Source: Cytophagaceae bacterium
GTDB lineage: Bacteria > Bacteroidota > Bacteroidia > Flavobacteriales > Flavobacteriaceae
Length of the DNA: 64,000 nt
Assembly: GCA_002710685.1 (NCBI GenBank)
Contig: PALD01000038.1
Location: forward strand, 1 to 64,000
Direction of reading: 5' to 3'
Part shown: positions 27,690 through 36,174 of the stretch, piece after piece
Layout: each line of letters starts with the position of its first letter
Position numbering within the stretch: position 1 is the first letter of the stretch
Position numbers and translations under genes: made by a program
Notes under the pieces: generated by a model
Seen by the model: the letters and a program-made list of their open reading frames with translations, nothing else
What the model was told of the DNA's origin: nothing
The model's database searches: none

Positions 27690-29069
27690 ATGAAATTAAG
27701 AACTTCAATCGGCAGGGCCCTCATGGTTGGCGCTATTTCGGTATCTGTCCTAGCTTGTGCTCAAAAGGCAGAAGAAAAAGAACCAGGAACCGCCATGTTC
27801 AATGGAAAGGATTTTTCTGGCTGGAGCCAAAAAAACGGTAAAGCAGACTATGAGTTCAAGGACGGCATGGTCGTGGGTACCACGGTTTCAAACACACCTA
27901 ACTCGTTTATGACAAGTGATGAGGTGTATGGTGATTTTATCCTAGAACTGGATTTTAAGGCTGATCCCAGCATGAATTCAGGAATACAAATACGCAGTTT
28001 GAGCACACCTGAGTATCAAAACAACCGGGTACATGGTTACCAGGTTGAGATTGACCCTTCTGACCGTGCATGGAGCGGTGGCATATATGATGAGGGCAGG
28101 CGTGGATGGTTATATCCACTAACGCTCAATCCTGCTGGGCAAAGCGCCTATAAAAAAGACGACTGGAATCATTATCGCATCGAGGCCATAGGTGATACCA
28201 TCCAGACCTGGGTAAACGGGGTAGCTGCGGCAAACCTTGTTGATGACATGACCAGCGAGGGCTTCATTGCCCTTCAAGTGCATGCCATAGGCAAAGATGA
28301 TGAGCCGGGCAAGCAGATCATGTGGAAGAACGTGCGCATCATTACAGATGACCTTGACCAGTACAACATGAAAAGTGATGCTCCTGTCTTCAATACTAAA
28401 AACCAGCTTACAGATGCAGAAAAGAAAGATGGCTGGAAGCTGCTCTGGGACGGTAAGACCATGAATGGATGGCGTGGGGCAAAGCTTGACAAATTCCCTG
28501 AAAAGGGATGGGTAATTGAAAACGGAAACCTGGTGGTGCTTGCATCTGGCGGTGCAGAATCTGCTGCGGGAGGTGATATTGTGACCACGGCCAATTATTC
28601 AGATTTTGACCTTAAGGTGGATTTTAAAATAACAAAAGGGGCCAATAGCGGTATTAAATATTTTGTTGACCCCAGCCTCAATAAGGGCGAAGGTTCTGCC
28701 ATAGGCCTGGAATATCAAATCCTGGATGATGAGAATCACCCTGATGCAAAACTGGGCAATCATGATGGTAGCCGCACGGTTTCATCTTTATATGACCTGA
28801 TTCAGGCTGACCCTAACAAACCCATCAATCCCATTGGAGAATGGAACACGGCCAGGATTGTTTCAAAAAACAACCATATTGAGCACTGGCTCAACGGCGT
28901 TAAGGTTTTGGAATATGAAAGAAAAAGCCCCGAATACCGCAAGCTGGTCTCAGAAAGTAAGTATAAAAAATGGCCAAACTTCGGTGAATGGGATGAAGGA
29001 CCCATCCTGTTGCAAGATCACGGTAACCGTGTTGAATTTAAAAATATAAAAATCAAAACCCTTAAATAG
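27690..29069 (+). CDS. Double DUF1080 (3-keto-disaccharide hydrolase-like) lipoprotein
   Basis: The 459-residue lipoprotein (signal ending VLAC, Cys near 24) carries two DUF1080 (PF06439) jelly-roll domains. The first (about 35-215) starts [15 protein letters not shown] and contains NSGIQIRS and [19 protein letters not shown]. The second (about 245-455) starts [13 protein letters not shown] and contains [32 protein letters not shown] and VEFKNIKI. Members of this family act on 3-keto-glycosides made by Gfo/Idh-type dehydrogenases; two such genes follow at 7 and 3 bases. Cleavage of an oxidised glucuronoside in the periplasm is inferred. It opens an operon of eleven genes that runs to UxuA. 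Confidence 0.85.
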   Translation: MKLRTSIGRALMVGAISVSVLACAQKAEEKEPGTAMFNGKDFSGWSQKNGKADYEFKDGMVVGTTVSNTPNSFMTSDEVYGDFILELDFKADPSMNSGIQIRSLSTPEYQNNRVHGYQVEIDPSDRAWSGGIYDEGRRGWLYPLTLNPAGQSAYKKDDWNHYRIEAIGDTIQTWVNGVAAANLVDDMTSEGFIALQVHAIGKDDEPGKQIMWKNVRIITDDLDQYNMKSDAPVFNTKNQLTDAEKKDGWKLLWDGKTMNGWRGAKLDKFPEKGWVIENGNLVVLASGGAESAAGGDIVTTANYSDFDLKVDFKITKGANSGIKYFVDPSLNKGEGSAIGLEYQILDDENHPDAKLGNHDGSRTVSSLYDLIQADPNKPINPIGEWNTARIVSKNNHIEHWLNGVKVLEYERKSPEYRKLVSESKYKKWPNFGEWDEGPILLQDHGNRVEFKNIKIKTLK

Positions 29070-29076
29070 CATAGCC

Positions 29077-30417
29077 ATGACCACGAGAAGAGATTTTATT
29101 ACAAAAGCAGCATTGGGTGGAGCAGCGGTGACCATTGGTGGTTCGGCAATGGCAATGCCTGCAAGAAGCTACAGGAATATCATTGGCGCAAATGACCGTC
29201 TGCACATAGGTATCGCTGGACTGGGCAGGAGATGGGGCGGTTATATTGAACCCATCCTTAAAAAAGAGGCTAATGTAAAACTGCAATACCTGTGTGATGT
29301 CATGCCCAGTCAAAGGGAAAAGGCACTGGCCAATTTTTCTGAAAAGGCCGGGTATAAGCCAGAACTTATCAATGACATGAACAAGATTCTGGATGATAAG
29401 AAGATTGATGTTTTTATCAATTCTACTCCAGACCACTGGCATACCCCAGGTTCCATCATGGCCATGAAGGCTGATAAGCATGTATATGTCGAGAAACCCT
29501 GTAGCCATAACATGTGGGAAAATGAACTCATAGTTGAGGCTGCAAAAAAGTATGATAAAGTAGTGCAAATGGGTAACCAGCAGCGTTCTTCGACCCTGTC
29601 TCAAGAAATAATTAAGGAAATCCACAACGGGGTAATAGGAAAACCCTACAAAGCCGTTGCCTTTTATACAAATAGTAGGGGAGAAGTTCCTCATCAAAAG
29701 AAGGCCACACCTCCAGGAGGTTTGGACTGGGATTTGTTTCAGGGACCCGCTCCCAGACGGGAGTATACTGACAATACCTGGGATTACAACTGGCACTGGT
29801 ATGGTTGGGACTACGGTACGGCAGAGATGGGTAACAATGCAACGCATGAGTTGGATATCGCCCGCTGGGCACTGGGTGTTGAATATCCATTGCACGCTGA
29901 TGTTTGGGCAGAGAAGTTGCAGTTTGTTGATGACGGTTGGGAAATGTATGACACCATGCAGGCCACCTTTAAATTCCCCGAAGGGAAAATCATAGAATGG
30001 GATGGCAAGAGCCGCAACGGGTATGATACCTATGGCGCTGGCCGCGGAACGATTATCTACGGCAGCGAAGGTTCGGTTTTTGTTGACCGCGGAGGTTATA
30101 GACTATATGATAGGGTCGGTAAAATTGTCAAGGATTCTTCTTCGGCTACAGCCGAAGCAGGAACGGCACTGGGTGGCGGTGGCGGCCTTACCACGGCACA
30201 CATGATGAACTTTTTTGACGCTGTGCGCGGAAAAACCGAACTTACAGCTCCCATTGATGATGCCACAGTGAGTATGGCCATGGTACATTATGCAAACTTA
30301 GCGTATAGAACAGGAAAAGGTTTTGACATTGATGATAAGACCGGAAAGATTTATGATAGGGATGCCATGAAATTGTGGAGTCGTGAATATGAGAATGGGT
30401 GGAAACCACAAATCTAA
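29077..30417 (+). CDS. Tat-exported Gfo/Idh/MocA oxidoreductase
   Basis: The 446-residue protein has a twin-arginine signal (MTTRRDFITKAALGG). A Rossmann domain (about 40-165) follows, with GIAGLGRRWGG and the family motif VYVEKPCSHN. The C-terminal alpha/beta domain includes NATHELDIARWALGV, whose His is the usual catalytic residue region. Tat export means the NAD(P) cofactor is bound in the cytoplasm and the folded enzyme then works in the periplasm. It stands between the DUF1080 gene and a second Gfo/Idh gene. In described redox pathways such enzymes oxidise a sugar to its 3-keto form before bond cleavage; that role here is inference. Confidence 0.88.
   Translation: MTTRRDFITKAALGGAAVTIGGSAMAMPARSYRNIIGANDRLHIGIAGLGRRWGGYIEPILKKEANVKLQYLCDVMPSQREKALANFSEKAGYKPELINDMNKILDDKKIDVFINSTPDHWHTPGSIMAMKADKHVYVEKPCSHNMWENELIVEAAKKYDKVVQMGNQQRSSTLSQEIIKEIHNGVIGKPYKAVAFYTNSRGEVPHQKKATPPGGLDWDLFQGPAPRREYTDNTWDYNWHWYGWDYGTAEMGNNATHELDIARWALGVEYPLHADVWAEKLQFVDDGWEMYDTMQATFKFPEGKIIEWDGKSRNGYDTYGAGRGTIIYGSEGSVFVDRGGYRLYDRVGKIVKDSSSATAEAGTALGGGGGLTTAHMMNFFDAVRGKTELTAPIDDATVSMAMVHYANLAYRTGKGFDIDDKTGKIYDRDAMKLWSREYENGWKPQI
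30140..30157. repeat. Palindrome CTTCGGC-TACA-GCCGAAG in the first Gfo/Idh gene
   Basis: A perfect 7-base inverted repeat with a 4-base centre, inside coding sequence. Same GGC-N4-GCC core as the dispersed family, with TTC/GAA replacing TTT/AAA arms. Confidence 0.45.
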
Positions 30418-30420
30418 ACT

Positions 30421-31608
30421 ATGAACAGAAGGGATTTTGTTGTAAAAAGCAGTTTGGCAGGAGCGGCCTTGGCCAGTTCTGGCCCACTGCTGGGCAACAT
30501 TTTGAATGCAAATGAAACCATCAATGTTGGTGTAATAGGAACAGGTGACCGTGGAGGGGGTATTATCTCGCTTATCAATCAAGTGCCTAACCTCAATGTG
30601 ATCGCATGCTGCGATATTTTGCCGTTCAGGCTAGAAAATGGACTCAAGCGCGCTGGCATAAAGCAGGGTTATAAGGAATATAAAAAAATGTTGGCCAATA
30701 AGGATATCGATGCCGTAGTGGTCGCGACACCTTTTAGTACACACTCGGCCATTGAGCGCGATGCCATAGCCGCAGGCAAGCATGTGTATGGTGAGAAGAC
30801 CATGGCAAAAGGCTTTGACGGCATCCATAAACTGCTTGAAGCAAAAGACCCTAACCTTATTTTTCAAACCGGGCACCAGTACCACAGTTCACGATTATAT
30901 ACTCATGTCGTAGACATGATTCGCGAGGGTAAAGTGGGCAAGATCACCGCTTTTGAATGTCAATGGAACCGTAATGGTGACTGGCGAAGACCAGTGCCCA
31001 GCCCAAAATACGAGAAGCTCATCAACTGGCGCATGTACAAGGAATATTCTGGCGGCCTTACGGCAGAATTGTGCTCACATCAGATTGATTTTGTGAATTG
31101 GGTAACCGGTAATATACCGCTTCAGGTTTTTGGCTCTGGCGGAATCGATTACTGGAAGGACGGTCGTGAGACCTATGACAACGTACACCACATCTATGAC
31201 TATCCTGAGGGGATACGGGCCAAATTCACTTGCTTGACCTCAAATGCCATGGGCGACTATCAAATCAAGGTTATGGGCGACAAGGGCACCATTATCCTGG
31301 ATTACTCTAAAGCCTGGTTTTATCCTGAAGGAAAGGAAAACAAAGTGATTGGTGAAGTGGATGGTGTTGCCGGGGCAACCGTAACCTGGGAGGCCGGTAA
31401 GGGAATCCCCATTACCATTGACCATCAAGACCCCACAAAGCAGGCCTTGATGGATTTTAGGGATTCAATAAAGAACAACAAAGAGCCCGAAAGCAGTATG
31501 CAGACGGGCGCCAAAGCCGCCATGTGCGTGCAGATGGCACTGGACTCTATGTACAACAACAAGATTGTTAAGTGGGAAGACAAACATAGCAAATGGCTTA
31601 ATGTATAA
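30421..31608 (+). CDS. Second Tat-exported Gfo/Idh/MocA oxidoreductase
   Basis: The 395-residue protein starts with a twin-arginine signal (MNRRDFVVKSSLAGAALASS). It has a Rossmann domain with VGVIGTGDRGGG and VVVATPFSTH, and the cofactor-loop motif HVYGEKTMAKGF, where Thr replaces the usual Pro of EKP. The C-terminal domain contains TAELCSHQIDFVNWVTG, with the probable catalytic His. It is only distantly similar to its upstream neighbour, so this is a pair with divided roles rather than a tandem copy. One may oxidise the glycoside and the other reduce the released keto-sugar. The gap to the previous stop is 3 bases. Confidence 0.88.
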   Translation: MNRRDFVVKSSLAGAALASSGPLLGNILNANETINVGVIGTGDRGGGIISLINQVPNLNVIACCDILPFRLENGLKRAGIKQGYKEYKKMLANKDIDAVVVATPFSTHSAIERDAIAAGKHVYGEKTMAKGFDGIHKLLEAKDPNLIFQTGHQYHSSRLYTHVVDMIREGKVGKITAFECQWNRNGDWRRPVPSPKYEKLINWRMYKEYSGGLTAELCSHQIDFVNWVTGNIPLQVFGSGGIDYWKDGRETYDNVHHIYDYPEGIRAKFTCLTSNAMGDYQIKVMGDKGTIILDYSKAWFYPEGKENKVIGEVDGVAGATVTWEAGKGIPITIDHQDPTKQALMDFRDSIKNNKEPESSMQTGAKAAMCVQMALDSMYNNKIVKWEDKHSKWLNV

Positions 31609-31642
31609 CCTTACAAGACAATCACTAACCGAGACAAGAACG

Positions 31643-33046
31643 ATGAAGAATCGTCCTTTTATAACTGATAACTTCTTGTTGCAAAACCCCTTTGCTGAAG
31701 AATTATATCATGATTATGCGGCGCCGCAGCCCATTATTGATTACCACAATCACCTGTCACCGCAATGTATTGCACAGAACAGGCCATTTGCAAACTTGAC
31801 CAAGGCGTGGATAGAAGGTGACCATTATAAATGGCGCGCCATGCGTGCCCTTAAGGTGGATGAAAAATACCTTACGGGCAATGCAGGTGATAGGGATAAG
31901 TTTTTGGCTTTCGCCAAAACGGTTCCGTTCACGGTACGCAATCCCTTGTTTCACTGGACGCACCTGGAGCTCAAGCGTTACTTTGATGTTGATGAACTTC
32001 TGACGGAAAAAAATGCTGGTGAAATTTATGATTTGGCCACAGCCAAATTGCAACAGGATTCACACACCCCGCAAGGGCTATTGAATCAAATGCATGTAAA
32101 GTTTGTTTGCACCACAGACGACCCAGTAGATGATTTAAAGTATCATCACGATATTGCATGTCAGGGAATTACACTTAAAGTAGGCATGGCATTCAGGCCA
32201 GATAAAGCACTTAAAATCAATGAAAATGATTTTGATATCTATATCAAGAAACTCTCAGTAGCTGCTGGTATTGAAATTGCTTCTTTTGAAAAATTGCAAC
32301 AGGCCCTGCTCTCGCGCATTGATTATTTCCATGCAAATGGATGTAGGATTTGCGACCATAGTTTAGACAGCATGCCGGTGGCAGATGCCACTTCTACAGA
32401 AGTGAACGCAATCTTTAAAAGGCGACTGAAAGGTGAAGCCATTACTGCGCTTGAAGCGGAAAAATTCACCAATGTTTTGCTCAGCTTTTTATGTGAAGAA
32501 TATCATGACCGCGGCTGGGTACAACAGTTTCATCTAGGCCCACTACGGAATAATAATACCCGAATGCTGCGTGAACTGGGCCCTGACACAGGTTGGGATT
32601 CTATTGGTGATTTTTCACAGGGCACGGGGCTTTCGCGCTTTCTGGATAATCTGGACAATAAGAACAAGCTGGCAAAAACCATCATTTACAATAACAACCC
32701 GGCAGATAATGCGGTGTTTGCCACCATGGCCGGTAATTTTAATGACGGCAGTGTAAAAGGAAAGGTGCAATTTGGCTCTGGCTGGTGGTATCTGGACCAA
32801 AAAAATGGTATGATCGATCAACTCAACACACATTCAAACATGGGCTTGATCAGCACATTTGTTGGGATGTTGACAGATTCCAGAAGCTTGCTTTCTTTTC
32901 CTAGGCATGAATACTTTAGAAGGATCCTGTGCAATCTTTTTGGCGAAGATATGCAGCGCGGGGAGTTACCACAGGACACCGGGTTCATCGGAAAATTCAT
33001 CAAGGATATTTGCTATTTTAACGCTAAAGAATATTTTGATCTCTGA
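31643..33046 (+). CDS. uxaC: Glucuronate isomerase
   Basis: From the ATG at 31643 the product has 467 residues, the normal size of UxaC; an upstream in-frame TTG would overlap the preceding gene and is rejected. The metal-binding motif DYHNHLSP lies near residue 34. Other family stretches are HFKWRAMR-like HYKWRAMRALK, FVCTTDDPVDDLKYH, NGCRICDHSLDSMP, QFHLGPLRNNNTRML and QFGSGWWYLDQKNGM. The enzyme converts D-glucuronate to D-fructuronate (or galacturonate to tagaturonate) in the cytoplasm. Downstream genes supply only the fructuronate-mannonate branch, so glucuronate is the substrate implied. Its stop overlaps the KdgK start (TGATG). Confidence 0.95.
   Translation: MKNRPFITDNFLLQNPFAEELYHDYAAPQPIIDYHNHLSPQCIAQNRPFANLTKAWIEGDHYKWRAMRALKVDEKYLTGNAGDRDKFLAFAKTVPFTVRNPLFHWTHLELKRYFDVDELLTEKNAGEIYDLATAKLQQDSHTPQGLLNQMHVKFVCTTDDPVDDLKYHHDIACQGITLKVGMAFRPDKALKINENDFDIYIKKLSVAAGIEIASFEKLQQALLSRIDYFHANGCRICDHSLDSMPVADATSTEVNAIFKRRLKGEAITALEAEKFTNVLLSFLCEEYHDRGWVQQFHLGPLRNNNTRMLRELGPDTGWDSIGDFSQGTGLSRFLDNLDNKNKLAKTIIYNNNPADNAVFATMAGNFNDGSVKGKVQFGSGWWYLDQKNGMIDQLNTHSNMGLISTFVGMLTDSRSLLSFPRHEYFRRILCNLFGEDMQRGELPQDTGFIGKFIKDICYFNAKEYFDL
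31902..31919. repeat. Dispersed palindrome TTTTGGC-TTTC-GCCAAAA in uxaC
   Basis: A perfect 7-base inverted repeat with a TTTC centre, inside coding sequence, read Leu-Ala-Phe-Ala-Lys. Confidence 0.55.
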
Positions 33047-34056
33047 TGAACAAGCACGGTAAGATAATCACGTTTGGTGAGGTCATCATGCGCCTCAACC
33101 CACCGCTAAAGTTAAAAATGCAACAGGCGCAACAACTGGATTTTACTTTTGGTGGTACTGAGTTTAACGTGGGGGCCTCCCTGGCAAATTTTGGTCATGA
33201 GGTTACGCATGTTACCGCACTTTCAACTGATTTTGTGGGCGATGCCGCGTTACGCTTTGTGAAAAGCATGGGTGTAAATCCAGACCATGTTGCCCGCAAT
33301 GAGCATCCGCTAGGACAGTACTTTCTTGAAGAAGGCATGGGGATGCGTCCCGGGCAGGTTGCGTACAATCGTCTGCATGGGGCTTTTGCAAATCTCAATC
33401 CGGCAGTGTATGATTGGGACATGATCCTGCAAGGAGCAGATATCTTTCACTGGACGGGCATAACCCCCGGGATTTCAGAAAATGCCTTGGTGGCACTCAA
33501 GGAAGCTTTGGCTGTAGCCAAAGAAAAAAAAGTGCAGATCACCTTTGACCCCACTTACAGGAGCAATCTCTGGCAATATGGTCAGGATGGGCAGGAAGTG
33601 CTCAAAGACCTTGCGGGACAGAGCCATATTTTACTGGGCAGCGTAAGCGAAATCAACAAATTAATCGACACGGATTATCCTAAAACGGAGGAAGGTTTTA
33701 AACTCGCAGCCACAGAGTTGCTGAAGAAAATGCCAAATATCAAAAAGGTTTTTGGCAAGGTTCGCGCAGATAAATCAGCAACAAGTCATGCTATTTCCGG
33801 ACATGCTTTTAATGGTGAATACCTGTATGAAGACACCATCACCATCACGGATATCGTAGATAGAATAGGTACTGGTGATGCCTTTGCGGCAGGGGTGATT
33901 CATGGTCTGTTAACGCAGGATGATGCGTTTGCATTAAAGTTTGGACTGGCAGCCTGCGCGATAAAACACACCATTCCCAGAGATATCAATTTGGCGAAAG
34001 CCAATGAAATAGAAGAAATCATGAACGGTAACCTCAAAGGAAGACTTAAACGCTAA
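33046..34056 (+). CDS. kdgK: 2-dehydro-3-deoxygluconate kinase (PfkB family)
   Basis: The 336-residue PfkB-family sugar kinase has GEVIMRLNPPLKLKMQQAQQ at the N-terminus and the substrate-binding glycine stretch FTFGGTEFNVGASLANFG. The C-terminal signature IVDRIGTGDAFAAGVIHG contains the catalytic Asp of GTGDAF. TFDPTYRSNLW near residue 165 is typical of KDG kinases. It phosphorylates KDG to KDPG with ATP in the cytoplasm. It overlaps the end of uxaC by one base and lies 2 bases before kdgA, so translation is coupled. Its place between isomerase and aldolase supports KDG over other sugars. Confidence 0.93.
   Translation: MNKHGKIITFGEVIMRLNPPLKLKMQQAQQLDFTFGGTEFNVGASLANFGHEVTHVTALSTDFVGDAALRFVKSMGVNPDHVARNEHPLGQYFLEEGMGMRPGQVAYNRLHGAFANLNPAVYDWDMILQGADIFHWTGITPGISENALVALKEALAVAKEKKVQITFDPTYRSNLWQYGQDGQEVLKDLAGQSHILLGSVSEINKLIDTDYPKTEEGFKLAATELLKKMPNIKKVFGKVRADKSATSHAISGHAFNGEYLYEDTITITDIVDRIGTGDAFAAGVIHGLLTQDDAFALKFGLAACAIKHTIPRDINLAKANEIEEIMNGNLKGRLKR
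33506..33523. repeat. Dispersed palindrome CTTTGGC-TGTA-GCCAAAG in kdgK
   Basis: Perfect 7-base arms with a TGTA centre in coding sequence (Ala-Leu-Ala-Val-Ala-Lys-Glu). The gene holds a second copy at 33991. Confidence 0.55.
33991..34004. repeat. Dispersed palindrome TTGGC-GAAA-GCCAA in kdgK, second copy
   Basis: A 5-base inverted repeat with a GAAA centre near the 3' end of kdgK, read Leu-Ala-Lys-Ala-Asn. The same 14 bases occur in the third SusD gene at 57164. Confidence 0.5.
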
Positions 34057-34058
34057 CC

Positions 34059-34730
34059 ATGGCAAAATCGAGAAAAGAAATCAAGGATTTGATGGGTGCA
34101 ACTGGTATGGTGCCCGTGTTCTATCAACCTGATGTAGAGGTTTGCAAAAAAATCATTGCGGCGTGCTTTTCTGGTGGCGTGCGCGTGTTCGAGTACACTA
34201 ATCGTGGCGAGGGGGCTTTGGAGGTTTTTAAAGAGCTTGTGGGGTTTGTTGATGCTACAATGCCTGAACTGGTCCTGGGTATCGGTTCTATCGTTGATGC
34301 AGCATCTGCAGAGCGGTTTATTATGGCCGGAGCCAAGTTTATTGTCTCGCCAATCTTAAATCCAGAAGTCGCCAAAGTATGCTCAAAACAAGATATCCCG
34401 TGGTCGCCAGGCTGCGGGACAGTTACCGAAATCTACAACGCACAGCAGCTGGGCGCTGATGTGGTCAAGGTTTTCCCCGCGTCACAAGTAGGTGGCCCGG
34501 GATTCATAAAAGCGGTGAAGGGCCCCATGCCGTGGTCAACGTTGATGCCCACGGGCGGTATACAACCTGAAAAAGAAAATATTAGATCTTGGTTTGAGGC
34601 CGGTGCTTTTTGCGTGGGGATAGGCTCTGCGCTATTCATTAAAAATGAGACCGGTGATTTTGATTATAAAAAAATAGAAACCTTAACGGCAGAAACCCTT
34701 GAAACGATAAAATCCATCAAACGTGCATAG
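34059..34730 (+). CDS. kdgA: KDPG aldolase (2-dehydro-3-deoxyphosphogluconate aldolase)
   Basis: The 223-residue class I aldolase has MVPVFYQPDVEVCKKI at the N-terminus. GVRVFEYTNRGEGA carries the conserved Glu region, and FIVSPILNPEVAKVC and PWSPGCGTVTE follow. The Schiff-base Lys is in ADVVKVFPASQVGGPGFIKA, with MPTGGI binding the phosphate. It splits KDPG to pyruvate and glyceraldehyde-3-phosphate and finishes the glucuronate route encoded here. It starts 2 bases after kdgK. Its last three codons overlap the GTG start of the TRAP binding protein, so translation of the two is linked. Also called Eda. Confidence 0.93.
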   Translation: MAKSRKEIKDLMGATGMVPVFYQPDVEVCKKIIAACFSGGVRVFEYTNRGEGALEVFKELVGFVDATMPELVLGIGSIVDAASAERFIMAGAKFIVSPILNPEVAKVCSKQDIPWSPGCGTVTEIYNAQQLGADVVKVFPASQVGGPGFIKAVKGPMPWSTLMPTGGIQPEKENIRSWFEAGAFCVGIGSALFIKNETGDFDYKKIETLTAETLETIKSIKRA

Positions 34731-35700
34731 ATTTTTAAGATATATATGCGTGCTGGTCATGCTTCCCATTTTTTTTGGCTGTAGCCAAAAGGAAGACGTT
34801 ACGGTAATCAACCTTGCACATGGTCTGGATACAAAACATTCGGTGCATAAGGCTATGGTTTTTATGGCAGAGCGGCTAGCGGAAAAATCAAACGGTAAGA
34901 TGAAGGTGCGTATTTATCCCAATCAACAACTGGGGTCAGAGCGCGAACTTGTTGAACTATTGCAAATAGGGACCGTGGGGATGACCAAGGTCTCAACCGC
35001 AACGATGGAAAATTTTGTACCAGAATTCAGGGTGCTGGGAATGCCCTATTTATTTAAAGATGGCGACCACATGTTCAGGGTGCTGGAAGGTGAAGTGGGA
35101 GACGAACTTTTGCACGAAAGTGAAGATAAAAGACTTTTGGGCCTGGCTTTTTATGACTCTGGCGACCGTAATTTTTACGCTAAGAAACCCATCAAGTCCC
35201 CAGATGACCTTAAGGGAATGAAAATAAGGGTGATGCCCAGTAAAACGGCCATAGATATGGTGCAGGCCTTGGGAGGATCTGCGACACCTATTTCGTGGGG
35301 TGAACTGTACACCTCGCTGCAACAGGGCATCGTGGACGGAGCTGAAAATAACCTGCCTAGTTTTTACCTTAACCGCCACTATGAAGTTTGCAAATACTTC
35401 ACCATGGATGGTCACACGGCCGTGCCCGATGAATTGATAATCAGTACGCTGGTATGGAACAAGCTTACCGATCAGGAAAAAAAATGGGTCAAGGAAGCCG
35501 CAATGGAATCAGCGCAATATCAAAAGAAACTATGGAAAGCATCTGAGGATGAAGCTCTGGAAGGAATAAAAGAAGCCGGTGTTGAAATCATTGAGCCGGA
35601 TAAGGCATTGTTTAGGGCAAAGGTAGAAGAGATGTACAAAGAATATGAGAAAGACCCGCAGCTCAAGGAAACCGTAAAAAGAATCAAAGCCATACAATAG
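34723..35700 (+). CDS. dctP: TRAP transporter solute-binding lipoprotein (DctP type)
   Basis: The 325-residue binding protein starts at a GTG inside the end of kdgA. This start is needed for a complete signal (MHRFLRYICVLVMLPIFFGC) with lipobox FFGC; the next ATG leaves no n-region. Family stretches are HSVHKAMVFMAERLAEKSNG, IYPNQQLGSERELVELLQIG and GMKIRVMPSKTAIDMVQALG (with the conserved carboxylate-binding Arg). SWGELYTSLQQGIVDGAENN follows. It captures an organic acid, most likely a hexuronate given the operon, and hands it to DctQ/M. A lipid anchor is unusual for TRAP binding proteins of Proteobacteria but suits Bacteroidota. Confidence 0.92.
   Translation: MHRFLRYICVLVMLPIFFGCSQKEDVTVINLAHGLDTKHSVHKAMVFMAERLAEKSNGKMKVRIYPNQQLGSERELVELLQIGTVGMTKVSTATMENFVPEFRVLGMPYLFKDGDHMFRVLEGEVGDELLHESEDKRLLGLAFYDSGDRNFYAKKPIKSPDDLKGMKIRVMPSKTAIDMVQALGGSATPISWGELYTSLQQGIVDGAENNLPSFYLNRHYEVCKYFTMDGHTAVPDELIISTLVWNKLTDQEKKWVKEAAMESAQYQKKLWKASEDEALEGIKEAGVEIIEPDKALFRAKVEEMYKEYEKDPQLKETVKRIKAIQ
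34773..34790. repeat. Dispersed palindrome TTTTGGC-TGTA-GCCAAAA across the dctP lipobox
   Basis: Perfect 7-base arms with a TGTA centre. In this frame it encodes Phe-Gly-Cys-Ser-Gln-Lys, so the lipobox cysteine lies within the repeat. Confidence 0.6.
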
Positions 35701-36174
35701 ATGAAGTTAAAAAACATACTTGACAAAGCTTTGGGGTCATTGCTCATCCTGCTTATGGCGACCATGCTTTTGAGCGTTCTATGGCAAATTTTTACCAGAT
35801 ATGTCTTGAACTCTCCCAGTTCTGTGACCGAAGAGCTGTCACGGTTCACCTTTATCTGGATGGGGATTTTAGGCGCTGCGTATGCCAGTGGACAAAAAAT
35901 ACACGTTACGATTGATTTGCTTTCGCCAAAACTTAACGATAAACAAAAAGGCATTTTACAGGTTGCAATATCAATTTTGATCATGTTGTTTTGCCTGCTT
36001 GCCCTTGTCATAGGTGGTGGGAACCTCGTGTATGTCAACCATCTACTTGGCCAGCACAGTGCCGCGCTCAATTTACCCTTATCCACGGTCTATTCTGTTT
36101 TGCCCCTGGGCGGTGTGATTATCATAATCTATAAATTGATTGAACTGTTTAAACCTAAAACTGCCCACTCATGA
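35701..36174 (+). CDS. dctQ: TRAP transporter small permease (DctQ type)
   Basis: The 157-residue membrane protein has four predicted helices (about 12-35, 50-68, 85-110, 125-148). The family motif region is WQIFTRYVLNSPSSVTEELSRF. It is the small subunit that bridges the binding protein and the DctM channel in the inner membrane. It begins on the base after the dctP stop, and its end overlaps dctM by 4 bases (ATGA). Length is normal. Being separate from DctM shows a three-component rather than fused TRAP system. Substrate is inferred from the operon as a hexuronate. Confidence 0.92.
   Translation: MKLKNILDKALGSLLILLMATMLLSVLWQIFTRYVLNSPSSVTEELSRFTFIWMGILGAAYASGQKIHVTIDLLSPKLNDKQKGILQVAISILIMLFCLLALVIGGGNLVYVNHLLGQHSAALNLPLSTVYSVLPLGGVIIIIYKLIELFKPKTAHS

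Noticed and set aside
29062..29895. Long minus-strand open frame (277 codons) opposite the first Gfo/Idh gene
   Set aside because: It is the antisense of a clear Rossmann-fold gene in a tight operon. Its composition is Cys- and Leu-rich with no domain, and there is no promoter space.
35520..36086. Minus-strand open frame of 188 codons across dctP/dctQ
   Set aside because: Antisense of two well-supported TRAP genes; Ser-rich sequence typical of shadow frames.
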